DNA of 64,000 nucleotides from Weissella confusa (GCA_014332815.1 JACSZT010000008.1:27866-91865); one strand, 5' to 3'; positions 15,567 to 24,798 are shown, counted from the first letter of the stretch. Notes: generated by a model not told the origin, from the sequence alone. A program made the numbers and translations.

Positions 15567-16694
15567 TTACTGTAATTTAATGGCGTCATATGATTTAACA
15601 TCGCTTAGTTCCTTATTCATATCATCTGAATAAGTGACATATCGGCGAATATCTGCTTCTTTACTTTGGAATCCGCCATCGGAATGTAACTCGTTACCTG
15701 ATAGGGTCAAGTTTTCCATGTATACGCGATAAACCCTAGTAAAAGACTTTGAAACTTCTGAGTTCGCCTTATACAGAGCTCTAACTTCATAAGTAACATT
15801 AGATCCATCATCATCAAAGTAGGCTTTTCCCTCGGATATGCCTGATGAAGAGTTGCTATCGTGTTCAATTAAATAGATGCCTAGTGGCGTAACGTTTTCG
15901 TACGCATCTGCTGAGGCTGCTTTTTCAGCGTGGGGTTGAAAGGCGGAGGCAATTTCGCTCATATTAGAAATTTGCGAGGGATCAACTAATCCAGATACCT
16001 TAGCTTTAATTTCTCTTGAACCAACATAATTCGTTCCCCGGCCATTTTCAAAGCTGCTCATTAAACTAATTGTGACAGTGTCGCCATTTGATAACTTACC
16101 ATTATTTTTTACGTAAGCTGAACTGAACATTGAGTTTGAACTTTTCAGTAGAACACGTCCATGTCCATTAATTCCACTGAAGCTAGTCTTGATAGTTTTC
16201 AAGTACTTACTTGTTGAAATTGTCTTAGTTTTGCGTAGGCCGGATACCTTAAACGTTCGAACAGAGAACTTAACGGGGTTAGTCTTGTCGTTACCATTAT
16301 CAATGGTTAACTTGACTAATTCTCCATTCTTCAAGTTCGTTTCGTTACTATACTTGAACTTAACTTCATCTAACCACTTAGCGACTTCAGTTGCCTTATC
16401 CTGCTGATCAGATGGCAGACTACTAATAACACTGTTTCGAGAAGAAGTGCTACGTAGTTGTTGCACTTGGTACTGGCTTAGCCCTGAACGCTTTGCGTAT
16501 AACTTATATAGCTCCTTCTCAAATTTAGTATTATCTGGCGAAATAACACCGTCTGTGTCGTATCCATTGTAAGTCACCTTAATTTGGTTCGATAAATCAA
16601 CTTGACGGTGATTGTGTGAGTGGATAGCAAATGCACCACCGATGACAACAACTGCTACACCGACCCAAACAAACTTATTCTTCAAAATGTCCAT
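15567..16694 (-). CDS. Membrane-anchored extracytoplasmic protein with repeated domain
   Basis: The 375-residue protein starts with a signal anchor (residues 7-25, WVGVAVVVIGGAFAI) followed by an extracytoplasmic region. Two related segments are visible: residues 37-50 (IKVTYNGYDTDGVI) and about 168-180 (IKTSFSGINGHGRV), each with V/T-x-Y/F-x-G-x-x-x-x-G. This pattern is reminiscent of domains in zinc-ribbon surface proteins of lactobacilli. The rest is Ser/Asn/Lys-rich. I cannot assign a function. Last gene of a cluster with two further unknown genes. Confidence 0.6.
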   Translation of the reverse strand: MDILKNKFVWVGVAVVVIGGAFAIHSHNHRQVDLSNQIKVTYNGYDTDGVISPDNTKFEKELYKLYAKRSGLSQYQVQQLRSTSSRNSVISSLPSDQQDKATEVAKWLDEVKFKYSNETNLKNGELVKLTIDNGNDKTNPVKFSVRTFKVSGLRKTKTISTSKYLKTIKTSFSGINGHGRVLLKSSNSMFSSAYVKNNGKLSNGDTVTISLMSSFENGRGTNYVGSREIKAKVSGLVDPSQISNMSEIASAFQPHAEKAASADAYENVTPLGIYLIEHDSNSSSGISEGKAYFDDDGSNVTYEVRALYKANSEVSKSFTRVYRVYMENLTLSGNELHSDGGFQSKEADIRRYVTYSDDMNKELSDVKSYDAIKLQ

Positions 16695-16696
16695 GT

Positions 16697-17164
16697 TTAG
16701 TTCTCCTTGTTACGCTTATTGCGGAAGGCCCAAACCAAAACGATTGCAATAACAGCGATTATGGCCGCAATTGTTGGTGCGCTAGTCGCTTCAGGTGCAG
16801 TATGCGTAGCAAGCTTAGCTGTTTTACCAAAAGCTTCGGCAATTTGACCAAGTCCGTTACTTGAATCTGACGTGTCAACTTCAGTAGCCATCTTCTCAAT
16901 AAGAGATGGCATTTCGTAACCAAGTACTGCTGCGTACAAGTTGGCTACTGTGATGATGATTTTTGACCAGATTGGCAATGCCGCTTCACGTGTACCGATC
17001 AGAGCAAGGACTCCTGTAATCAAACCGACGATGGCAAAGTGATAGTTTCGGAAATTATCACCAGGATTTGGCAAGTTGGTTGCCATGGTAACGAATAGTC
17101 CCATGATGATAAGAATGATTGCTACGACTAGTAATGCGATACGTTGCTTATGCATGTTTTGCAT
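16697..17164 (-). CDS. Four-segment membrane protein, unknown
   Basis: The 155-residue protein has hydrophobic segments near residues 9-29, 42-60, 68-84 and 128-146, and a Ser/Asp-Ala-rich extracellular loop between the third and fourth. It ends RNKRNKEN, fitting a cytoplasmic tail. AGGGAG precedes the start. Two bases separate it from the next gene, so they are cotranscribed and may interact. No family recognised. Confidence 0.6.
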   Translation of the reverse strand: MQNMHKQRIALLVVAIILIIMGLFVTMATNLPNPGDNFRNYHFAIVGLITGVLALIGTREAALPIWSKIIITVANLYAAVLGYEMPSLIEKMATEVDTSDSSNGLGQIAEAFGKTAKLATHTAPEATSAPTIAAIIAVIAIVLVWAFRNKRNKEN

Positions 17165-17205
17165 GATAAATACTCCCTATACTCCTAAAAACAAAAAAAT
17201 GACTG

Positions 17206-17565
17206 TCAGTCGTTTTCAAGACGCTGAATCAGGGAATTGACTCTACCGATTGTGATTTTCGAGTCGGATGACTCAAATATCAAATCAAGGATGATCTTTT
17301 TAAGGGAAGCTTTGTTGTTCGGAAGTGACTTCAACACGTTCTGTTGCAATGAATAAGTTGAAAGCAGAAGTGAGATTTCTGGCAACAACGATTTATCAAT
17401 CGCAATGGCGGAGTGATTGTCAGAGTTGTTCCGACGATAAATAAGTTCCTTGTTAGATTCATCAGATAGAATCGGTTCGATGATTCGACGAATTGTTGAG
17501 ACAGACAGTTCTGGAAACAATTCATAGACTCCACTTAGGAATATGAAGTTCTGCGAGTGTGTCAT
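17206..17565 (-). CDS. Hypothetical protein
   Basis: The 119-residue soluble protein is Leu/Ser/Ile-rich and probably helical, with no membrane segment. GAAAGGAG stands about ten bases before the ATG. It heads the minus-strand cluster and could be its regulator, since it contains an S-V-S-T-I-R-R-I-I-E-P-I-L segment resembling a short helix-turn-helix, but I would not call it one. Confidence 0.5.
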   Translation of the reverse strand: MTHSQNFIFLSGVYELFPELSVSTIRRIIEPILSDESNKELIYRRNNSDNHSAIAIDKSLLPEISLLLSTYSLQQNVLKSLPNNKASLKKIILDLIFESSDSKITIGRVNSLIQRLEND

Positions 17566-18057
17566 AGTGGCGCACTCCTTTCATACTATTAGTGTGGCCT
17601 GTGTTATTTCATTCTAGTCAAAGCTTAAATACCAAACCAGACGGGGGTCGTGGCATGGGTAACTAGCTTAAAACAGTGTCGTTTATTACTTATGATAAAT
17701 TAGCAAACGCCAAAAACGGTTGTTTTCCGATATTTGGGAACTTTCTAATTTTTAATTTCATGGCAAAAAATCTTTTCAAGGGGGTGATCCCCTTAGGCGT
17801 GGAGTTAATGATATTTAACATGTGTCAACTTTATATAACATGTAATCCAAATGATTGCTGAATTGTACTGTTGTAAGCCGCTAGAATTTAATATCAAAAT
17901 TAGTTGATATTGTGTTACGTATCACCATCTTGAAATTTGAGTTAATTTGACAATTTTCTATCTGTGTTGGATATTGAAGTTATTAAAAGAGTGGGATTAT
18001 TTAAGAGCTTATTGATAATTTTTGATCTGTATTTCATGCGGAGAATGGAGAATAACT
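17566..18057. other. AT-rich intergenic region
   Basis: About 490 bases between divergent units. A short hairpin AAGGGG-GTGAT-CCCCTT (17778-17794) is present. A 61-codon frame inside has no ribosome site and atypical composition, so I do not count it as a gene. No insertion sequence ends were seen. Confidence 0.5.
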
Positions 18058-18834
18058 ATGCAAAGAACAGAAGAAACTAGTCGCCCGATTGGCGTGTTTG
18101 ATTCGGGTGTTGGTGGTGTTAGTACTCTAAAAAAGTTGCATAAGATGCTGCCGAATGAAGATTTTTTATTCTACGGTGATTCTAAAAATGCTCCGTACGG
18201 CAGCAAGTCACAAGAGGCTGTTTATATGCTGTCAAAAGACATAGTTGAATATTTTAAGCAGAAGGATGTTAAAGCGATTGTGATAGCATGTAACACAGCA
18301 ACTAGCGCAGCTAAAGAACGATTGATTGAAGAATATCCAGAACTACCAATTATTGGGATAGAACCAGCACTAAAAGAGGCTGTTGATAGCAACGAACGAA
18401 ATATTTTGGTGATGGGAACGAATTTGACTATGAAACTGCCAAAGTATCAAAAGATGGTTAATGAGTATAGTGATACGCATAATATTATTTCGCTACCTAG
18501 CCCTGGTTTAGCCGAATATATAGAATCGGGTATGGATGACGATGGGACATTGAAGGGACTGTTGCAGAATTTATTGGCAAGTTATTCAGATGTTCCGTTC
18601 GACGGCGTTGTACTTGGGTGCACACACTATCCGTTTGTTGCAGAGACTATTCGCTCATGCTTCCGTCCTAACATTACCATTCATACAGGTTACGAAGGCG
18701 TTGCAAATCGACTTAAAAATTTGTTGACAGAATCAGGGTTGTTAAGGACTCAACCGAATGGAGGATCTGTATCGTTTGATAGCAGCTCACAGGATTCAAT
18801 CCAGTATTATGAAAAAATGTTTCAAACGAGGTAG
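18058..18834 (+). CDS. murI: Glutamate racemase
   Basis: The 258-residue protein is an aspartate/glutamate racemase of the MurI type. It has the G-V-F-D-S-G-V-G-G opening, catalytic cysteines at about 78 (I-A-C-N-T-A-T-S-A) and 188 (L-G-C-T-H-Y-P-F), and the Y-G-D-S-K-N-A-P-Y-G motif. MurI makes D-glutamate for peptidoglycan. The start is the ATG after ATGGAGAA. Its position directly before an AraC regulator, outside any cell-wall cluster and in AT-rich DNA, raises the possibility that it is a second, accessory racemase. The housekeeping copy would be outside this window. Confidence 0.85.
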   Translation: MQRTEETSRPIGVFDSGVGGVSTLKKLHKMLPNEDFLFYGDSKNAPYGSKSQEAVYMLSKDIVEYFKQKDVKAIVIACNTATSAAKERLIEEYPELPIIGIEPALKEAVDSNERNILVMGTNLTMKLPKYQKMVNEYSDTHNIISLPSPGLAEYIESGMDDDGTLKGLLQNLLASYSDVPFDGVVLGCTHYPFVAETIRSCFRPNITIHTGYEGVANRLKNLLTESGLLRTQPNGGSVSFDSSSQDSIQYYEKMFQTR

Positions 18835-19665
18835 GTGGCTACAATTTTAAATCATCAAAATATAGAGCCGGATGCAGGCTTAGTTGCGAAAATTATTGCA
18901 CATGATAGTCAAACACCTATTGCTAATGAGTTACATTGGCATCAAGCGTTAGAGATTACGTTCATGCTGGACTGGCCTGAATCAGTAATTGTAATTGGAC
19001 AAAACCGGGCCATTCATAAATCGGGTGATATTTGGCTGGTAAATCCAATGCAAATACATAACTACAAAGCGCTGTACAAAGTTGCCACACCGACGGCCTT
19101 AACTATCCTATTTCCATACAATTTCTTGGCAGCTATTTATGGGGATATCGCTCGCGGATCTTTCGAACTTAATTTACAACGCAGGGATGCTTTATGGCGT
19201 TTTGGTAATGAAATTTGGTCGTTGTATCATAGTGATGCAAAGGACGCAAAGATTCTTCAGAATATTCAATTGTTACAGATGCTACAGGAGTTGGTCACGT
19301 ATCATTTTAGGTATCGAGATGAAGTAGATGGTCATAATGAGTTAACTTTTTCTATTGGACGGACTGCTGAAATAACAAATTTCGTGATGACGCACTATGC
19401 TGACGATATAAATACTGATTTAATTGCTCGTCAGTTAAATTACTCTGAAGCGTACATTGCAAGATTAGTTAAAAGCGAAATGGAAATTACTGTCACCCAA
19501 TTAATAAATCTTGTCAGAGCTGATCATGCAAAACATCTTATTGATACGACGAATTATCGGTTAGATGACATTGCAGTACAAGTCGGATTCAAAAACGTAA
19601 AAAATATGAACAGATGGATGAAACGCTACTTTGGTAATGGGAGTAAGAGTTTTAGAAGTCAGTAA
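18835..19665 (+). CDS. AraC-family regulator with N-terminal cupin domain
   Basis: The 276-residue protein has an N-terminal sensing half with H-W-H-Q-A-L-E-I-T and G-D-I-W-L-V-N-P-x-x-x-H-N-Y, a cupin-type AraC pattern. Two helix-turn-helix units lie in the last 100 residues (I-A-R-Q-L-N-Y-S-E-A-Y-I-A-R-L-V-K and L-D-D-I-A-V-Q-V-G-F). It starts with GTG immediately after the racemase stop (no gap), so the two are coupled. The effector is unknown. Confidence 0.85.
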   Translation: MATILNHQNIEPDAGLVAKIIAHDSQTPIANELHWHQALEITFMLDWPESVIVIGQNRAIHKSGDIWLVNPMQIHNYKALYKVATPTALTILFPYNFLAAIYGDIARGSFELNLQRRDALWRFGNEIWSLYHSDAKDAKILQNIQLLQMLQELVTYHFRYRDEVDGHNELTFSIGRTAEITNFVMTHYADDINTDLIARQLNYSEAYIARLVKSEMEITVTQLINLVRADHAKHLIDTTNYRLDDIAVQVGFKNVKNMNRWMKRYFGNGSKSFRSQ

Positions 19666-19675
19666 TAAACAGTCT

Positions 19676-19711
19676 AAAGGCTAATTTACGATGTCAGAAA
19701 TTGGCCTTTTT
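19676..19711 (+). terminator. Terminator after the AraC gene
   Basis: AAAGGC-TA-ATT pairs with AAT-TG-GCCTTTTT across a 12-base loop. Confidence 0.6.
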
Positions 19712-19797
19712 AGTGTCGATTTTGATAACAACTTCAAAATGAGCTGTATATAATGGTGTACACAGGGGAAAATATATTGTTTTAGGAGGTATCAAAA

Positions 19798-20649
19798 ATG
19801 ATGAATGAAATTAGCCTATATAAAACCGTGAATATTGACGGGGTTAATATTTTTTACCGGGAAATGGGTTCAAACAATAAACCCGTTATGCTGTTGTTGC
19901 ACGGATTCCCGTCTGCAAGTCATATGTTCAGAGACTTAATGCCATTGTTAAGTGAGAAGTTTAGGTTAATTGCACCCGATTATCCGGGGTTTGGCCAATC
20001 GGACGCTCCTTTACGAGATGAATTTGATTATACATTTGATAATTTAGCTGACGTAATGAATAAATTTATCAGGCAACTTGATATCCCACAGTTTTATCTC
20101 TACGTGTTTGATTATGGAGCACCAATTGGTTTTCGAATTGCGAAGAGTTCCCCTGACAAAATTCTTGGTATCGTCAGTCAGAATGGCAATATTTATGAAG
20201 AAGGATTGGGAGAAAAGTGGCAGGACAGGATGGCATATTGGGCCCATCCGACATTAGCCAAACGTGAAGCCTACAAGCAAGCGTTCGCACCAAAGACAAT
20301 TATTAGTCAATATTTAGACGGTACGATGCGAGAAAGAGTTTCCCCCGATGGGTATACTTTGGATATTGCTTACACTCAATCTGAAGAATATGCAGAACGG
20401 CAGTCCGATTTGATTTTTGATTACAGAAATAATGTGGCGAAGTACGGGGAGTTTCAGCAGTATATACGTGAATATCAGCCTAAAATTCTCGCTGTTTGGG
20501 GAAAGAATGATGTTTCCTTTATCCCACAAGGAGCTAACGCATTTAAAAAAGACGCAAAAAATGTGGAAATTCATTTGTTAGACACTGGGCATTTCGCATT
20601 GGAAACCCATGCCGCAGAAATTGCGCAAATGATTAGCAATTATTTTTAG
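19798..20649 (+). CDS. Alpha/beta hydrolase of the haloalkane dehalogenase/epoxide hydrolase type
   Basis: The 283-residue protein has L-L-L-H-G-F-P-S as oxyanion-hole motif and V-F-D-Y-G-A-P-I-G as the nucleophile elbow, with Asp rather than Ser as nucleophile. That fits dehalogenases, epoxide hydrolases and fluoroacetate-type enzymes rather than esterases. The catalytic His sits in D-T-G-H-F-A near the C-terminus. AGGAGG precedes ATG-ATG. A tautomerase gene follows 13 bases later. Substrate unknown. Confidence 0.85.
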   Translation: MMNEISLYKTVNIDGVNIFYREMGSNNKPVMLLLHGFPSASHMFRDLMPLLSEKFRLIAPDYPGFGQSDAPLRDEFDYTFDNLADVMNKFIRQLDIPQFYLYVFDYGAPIGFRIAKSSPDKILGIVSQNGNIYEEGLGEKWQDRMAYWAHPTLAKREAYKQAFAPKTIISQYLDGTMRERVSPDGYTLDIAYTQSEEYAERQSDLIFDYRNNVAKYGEFQQYIREYQPKILAVWGKNDVSFIPQGANAFKKDAKNVEIHLLDTGHFALETHAAEIAQMISNYF

Positions 20650-20662
20650 AGGTGAATGGACA

Positions 20663-21055
20663 ATGCCATTAATGAAAATCGATATGATAAAAGGGCGAAA
20701 TCAGGAAGTAATCACAAAAATTTTGGATATTTCATACCAAGTGATGTTGGAGGCGTTTGGTGCTCCTGAGGGAGATCGTTATCAAATTGTTAGTCAACAC
20801 GAAGAATATGAAATGCAAATTTTGGATACTGGGCTAGGTATTACGCGAACGAATCAAGTCCTTGTATTTAGTTTGGTTACACGCTTTAGAACAGTTGATC
20901 AAAAACAGATATTTTATAGAAATCTTGTTGCACAACTTAACGAGGAATTGGGAATCAGGTCGGAAGACATTATGATTAACCTTGTGGTTAACCAGGATGC
21001 CGATTGGAGTTTCTTTGACGGTGAGGCGCAATTTCTAACGGGTGCTCTGCACTAA
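20663..21055 (+). CDS. Tautomerase-family protein
   Basis: The 130-residue protein begins M-P-L, so that the processed N-terminus is the catalytic Pro1 of the tautomerase superfamily. It shows the longer two-lobed layout (R-Y-Q-I-V-S-Q-H-E, then F-S-L-V-T-R-F-R-T). It is cotranscribed with the Asp-nucleophile hydrolase, a pairing that suggests stepwise processing of an unsaturated or halogenated acid. Function inferred only. Confidence 0.8.
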   Translation: MPLMKIDMIKGRNQEVITKILDISYQVMLEAFGAPEGDRYQIVSQHEEYEMQILDTGLGITRTNQVLVFSLVTRFRTVDQKQIFYRNLVAQLNEELGIRSEDIMINLVVNQDADWSFFDGEAQFLTGALH

Positions 21056-21073
21056 ATACTTTACCTTTAAACT

Positions 21074-21139
21074 AAATATCCCCCATACATTAGTTTTGAG
21101 ATTACATCTCAGTTGGTAACTAAGGTATGGGGGATATTT
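21074..21139 (+). terminator. Large hairpin after the tautomerase gene
   Basis: Perfect 15-base arms (AAATATCCCCCATAC with GTATGGGGGATATTT) enclose a 36-base loop that contains a second small stem. It probably terminates the operon. Confidence 0.7.
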
Positions 21140-21252
21140 GATTTAGACGAACTCTGTTAATGACGAGCCCTAACAGAGCGCTATGTCAGAAATTGGTTAT
21201 TTTAGTTTAGATAATTGTCCAAATTACCTCTTTGAATAAATAGAATATTAAA

Positions 21253-21266
21253 TGTAAGCGCTTACT
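21253..21266. promoter_or_regulatory. cre site
   Basis: TGTAAGCGCTTACT matches the CcpA consensus and is centred 33 bases before the start of the serine hydrolase gene. Confidence 0.7.
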
Positions 21267-21291
21267 AAAAAGGTTTTACTTTGGAGGGAAT

Positions 21292-22497
21292 ATGAATAAG
21301 TTTGATGACATTATCAATCACGCTATTAACAATGGTAGCCTTGGGGGAGCTAATTTAACAATTTTACAATCAGGTAAAAAGGTCGTTCATGCTCACTATG
21401 GTACAGACGGTGAGGATTCAATTTGTCGTTTATACTCAATGACCAAGATTTTTACAGCGGTAGTTGCAAGAAAATTGATCGAAAAGCAGCAACTTTCATT
21501 GACGGACAAGTTGTCTGACTATCTACCTGAGTATGGTAACCAGTTGTATTTTGACGAAGATGGTCATATCAATCACAGTGATAAGCCAATTACGATTGAA
21601 CATTTATTAAATATGACGTCAGGTATTTCATACCCATCAACAGGGACGTATGGTAAAGAGAAGACTAAGGAGCATGAAGAGGCGATTGTAGCGCTCTTGA
21701 AGGCTGGACGACCATTATCACACAGGGACATTGCCAATTCGTACGGACTAGTTCCTCGAGATTTTGAGCCTGGTGAGGGTTGGGAATATGGCGCCAATGC
21801 TGATATTTTAGGCAGTGTTCTTGAAATTGTTTCCGGTAAAGATTTGGAAACGCTTTATCAGGAAGAATTATTTGAGCCACTGAAAATGAAAGATACCCAT
21901 TTTTTTGTCCCAGAAAGTGAGACACATCGCGTGAGTGGTGTATTTACGCGAGATACAAAGTTCGAATTAGTAGTTCGGCATAATCGACCTCTAACTAAAA
22001 ATCCGGAGGCTGGGTATTTAACTTTGCCGCTGCATAATAACATTGATGTAGTAGCACCTCTGTATGTTGCCGGCGGCGGAAGCGCCTACTCGACAGCAGA
22101 AGATTACGCTGTTTTTGGTGAAATGCTACGTAATAATGGCCATCTTGATGACGTAATTATCTTATCAGAGGCGACAGTTGCAGATATGGTTACGCCGAGT
22201 TTGACAGAGAAGCAAATGGCGTTTAAAAACAAGGATGAAGTTGGAATGACTGTCCCGGGATATAACTATTCAAATCTCATGCGAATCCTTACTAATCCCG
22301 AACAAGCTAAAGTGCTTGGTGTTAATGGATCCATCGGTGAGTTTGGCTGGGATGGTGCTGGTGGTAACTTTATTGTGATTGACCCATCACGTGAATTAGT
22401 AGCGGTGTTCATGATGCAAGATAATGCAGGACCGGAACCTATCCTACGCCGAGCCTTATACAAGGCACTTATGTCTGAATTTAAGGTGATGCATTAA
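21292..22497 (+). CDS. Serine hydrolase of the class C beta-lactamase family (esterase EstB-like)
   Basis: The 401-residue protein has S-M-T-K (about residue 50) as the Ser-x-x-Lys catalytic motif and Y-G-A-N (about residue 166) as the Tyr-x-Asn motif. There is no signal peptide, so it acts in the cytoplasm and is more likely an esterase than a resistance enzyme. TGGAGGGA precedes the start and a cre box lies upstream, so it should be repressed by preferred sugars. An MFS pseudogene overlaps its stop by one base. Confidence 0.85.
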   Translation: MNKFDDIINHAINNGSLGGANLTILQSGKKVVHAHYGTDGEDSICRLYSMTKIFTAVVARKLIEKQQLSLTDKLSDYLPEYGNQLYFDEDGHINHSDKPITIEHLLNMTSGISYPSTGTYGKEKTKEHEEAIVALLKAGRPLSHRDIANSYGLVPRDFEPGEGWEYGANADILGSVLEIVSGKDLETLYQEELFEPLKMKDTHFFVPESETHRVSGVFTRDTKFELVVRHNRPLTKNPEAGYLTLPLHNNIDVVAPLYVAGGGSAYSTAEDYAVFGEMLRNNGHLDDVIILSEATVADMVTPSLTEKQMAFKNKDEVGMTVPGYNYSNLMRILTNPEQAKVLGVNGSIGEFGWDGAGGNFIVIDPSRELVAVFMMQDNAGPEPILRRALYKALMSEFKVMH

Positions 22498-23672
22498 TGT
22501 CAAATCATAAAGAATTCCGACTCAAACTCGGATTATTGTCGATATCGAGTCTCCTTGCATTAGCCCAAGTTGTTGCGGCAGCTTTTCCGCTGATGTATGC
22601 GCAGTTTGAAGGTGTTTCAAAATCCGGCGTTGAATTGCTATGAACGATACCAAATCTGGGGACGTTAATCGGATTGCTGGTATCAGGGTATGTTATTAAA
22701 ATGATTGGGTCGAAAAAGACGGTTCTTCTTGGTGTAATTACATATTTTGTATTTGGTACGATGCCACTGTATTTAAATAATTACAATCTCATCCTGGGTT
22801 CGAGAGTTCTTCTCGGAGTGGGTTCAGGTTTGTTTAGTGCACTAGCCATTTCTTTATTGAGTCGCTTTTTTCAAGGACCAACATTATTTAAAATGCTAGG
22901 ATATCAAAATGCGACGGCAAGTGTAAGTAGCACATTTTTTTCATTTACGTTGAGTTATTTTGTAATCTACAGTTGGCACGGCGCATTTGTGATTTATCTG
23001 TTAGCCGTACCAGTATTGTTCATGTTCTGGAAATGGGTGCCACGTATAACAGACACAGTACCTGATAAGGTAACCGAACCAGGTGTGAAGACAAGTGATG
23101 ATAGTGGCTTTAATAATAAATTGGTCCTGATTGAGTTAGTAGTTATGACGTTAATATTTTTCATTTCGCTGGTAGCGATGAGCTATAAAATGCCGCAGTT
23201 GATAGTTGAGCGGCATTTGGGGAATATCCAGGATGCGTCAAATCTGTACGGCTTTTTTACCCTAATCAGTATTCCAGTATCGTTAGTTTATGGTACGGTT
23301 AAGCGGATTTTCAAAAATACATTAATCGTTCTGATTCCATTGCTGGGGGCGATTGGCTATGCTCTGATTATCGCTCAAAATAGCATTGTAGGGCTGTACA
23401 TTGCAACGATTTTGGTGGGGGTTGCATATGGTTTGATGGCTCCAGAACTTTTTAACAAGGTATCGGAGATTGCACCAACTCATCGTACAGATCAATATAC
23501 AGCGATAGCTTCAATCGCTCTAAATATCGGTGTATTCGCTTCGCCAATAGTGACGAACGCTCTATCAAACAGTGTTCTACGCGTCCAAAACAGTGATGGC
23601 GTGTTCTATGTTGGATTGGTTGGGTTTGGTATAGCGACATTGATGGCTTGTATTGTGAGGAAAGCTGATTGA
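22497..23672 (+). pseudogene. MFS transporter interrupted by an in-frame TGA
   Basis: The frame opens at the ATG that overlaps the stop of the serine hydrolase gene and runs through one TGA (22641-22643, codon 49) to 23672, giving a full-length 12-segment transporter if read through. The sequence around the stop (GVELL-stop-TIPNLGTLIG) aligns with TDIELLMSVSSLGILI of the MFS at 28.1 kb, showing continuity and paralogy. The downstream part has only weak restart sites. A substitution to TGA is the simplest explanation; the transporter is probably lost. Confidence 0.8.
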
Positions 23673-23760
23673 AAACAACAAAGATGAAAGTGGAGATTAA
23701 GAATTAAGATACGATCAACTAACTAAAATCGGCAGGAAAAAGCCAATACGTATAGTAGAT

Positions 23761-23806
23761 GGCAGCCTGATAATCACGTAATAAAGTGGTTATCAGGCTG
23801 CTTTTA
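23761..23806 (+). terminator. Terminator
   Basis: GCAGCCTGATAATCAC and GTGGTTATCAGGCTGC form a 16-pair stem followed by TTTTAT. Confidence 0.85.
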
Positions 23807-23917
23807 TATGGTTGCAACTAGTTAAGGACTGTAGAATATGGCGATCGGCAGTTGCCGCACTTACTCCATGTATATGAGATTGCTTTTTGTTCACTTTGCA
23901 GTAGAGGCTATCAGTAA

Positions 23918-23951
23918 AAAAGACGAAAATGACTGTTTCGTCTTTTTTTAT
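23918..23951 (+). terminator. Terminator
   Basis: AAAAAAGACGAAA pairs with TTTCGTCTTTTTTT around a short loop; functional in both directions. Confidence 0.8.
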
Positions 23952-24024
23952 ATTTACACGCAATTAACCTCAAGCTATAGTTGATAATAATTAGGTACAC
24001 ATACCAGACTGCGGGGGAAATAGC

Positions 24025-24567
24025 ATGTTACAGAAAAAACGGGTTACACCGACATTGCCTGACTATCAATCTGTGGTAAAAATGTATCATGAAGCGTTTC
24101 CAGCTAATGAACAGTTACCACTTTGGTATTTGCAGTTTTTAACATTGCGAAGAGGAATCTCTTTCTCAGCGTATTATGACGATGATCAAATAGTAGGAAT
24201 GATTTATACAACGAAAACGCAGAATACAATTTTTGTGTTGTACCTTGCAACTAACGCGCGGATTAGATCGAGAGGCTATGGAACGAAAATTCTTCAGCAA
24301 TTGATTAGAGAAAATCCAAATCAAGAAATTGTCTTGAACATAGAACCACAGGACGTATCCGCTGATAATGCTGACCAAAGAGCTAAGCGGCTGCGTTTTT
24401 ATCAAAAAAATGGGTTTATGCTGACGGGGTATGTTATAGAAGATAGCAATCAGGAATTTGATATTTTAAGTACCTCAAATCATTTTTCGATTGTAGATTA
24501 TAAAAGAGCGGTGAAAAAGCTGTCGTTTGGATTTCAAAAGGTGACAGTTAATCCGAAAGAAAACTGA
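24025..24567 (+). CDS. GNAT-family N-acetyltransferase
   Basis: The 180-residue protein has the GNAT core: V-F-V-L-Y-L-A-T-N-A-R-I-R-S-R-G-Y-G-T-K-I-L (acetyl-CoA loop near residue 92) and R-L-R-F-Y-Q-K-N-G-F. Substrate unknown. GGGGG precedes the start. It ends with a genuine TGA, which argues against TGA recoding in this genome. Monocistronic. Confidence 0.85.
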   Translation: MLQKKRVTPTLPDYQSVVKMYHEAFPANEQLPLWYLQFLTLRRGISFSAYYDDDQIVGMIYTTKTQNTIFVLYLATNARIRSRGYGTKILQQLIRENPNQEIVLNIEPQDVSADNADQRAKRLRFYQKNGFMLTGYVIEDSNQEFDILSTSNHFSIVDYKRAVKKLSFGFQKVTVNPKEN

Positions 24568-24630
24568 TTGCTCATGATGGCGAAAAATTTCCGGGCGTAT
24601 TACTACGACAATAAACAATAGGAATGCTAC

Positions 24631-24663
24631 AAACTGCGAGAGTCTACACTTTCGCAGTTTTTG
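24631..24663 (+). terminator. Terminator after the acetyltransferase
   Basis: AAACTGCGA and TTCGCAGTTTTTG around a loop. Confidence 0.75.
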
Positions 24664-24798
24664 TTTGTATAAAACAGCATGATTTTTATAGATTAGCTAA
24701 TTAATGAAGAGAATATGGTTATCAAATTTTGTTAAATTGCGCGGGATTTTCTCGGGAATGCGATGTACAAGGGTAAGCGGTGTGTTATGCTGTAATAA

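Larger units (their letters stand above)
23673..24024. other. Intergenic region with two terminators
   Basis: About 350 bases holding two strong terminators and the promoter region of the acetyltransferase, with no supported gene. The upstream terminator belongs to the MFS unit; the second would stop any residual readthrough. Confidence 0.6.

Noticed and set aside
17676-17861. 61-codon frame in the AT-rich gap before murI
   Set aside because: No ribosome site, no promoter, low-complexity AT composition and it crosses a hairpin.
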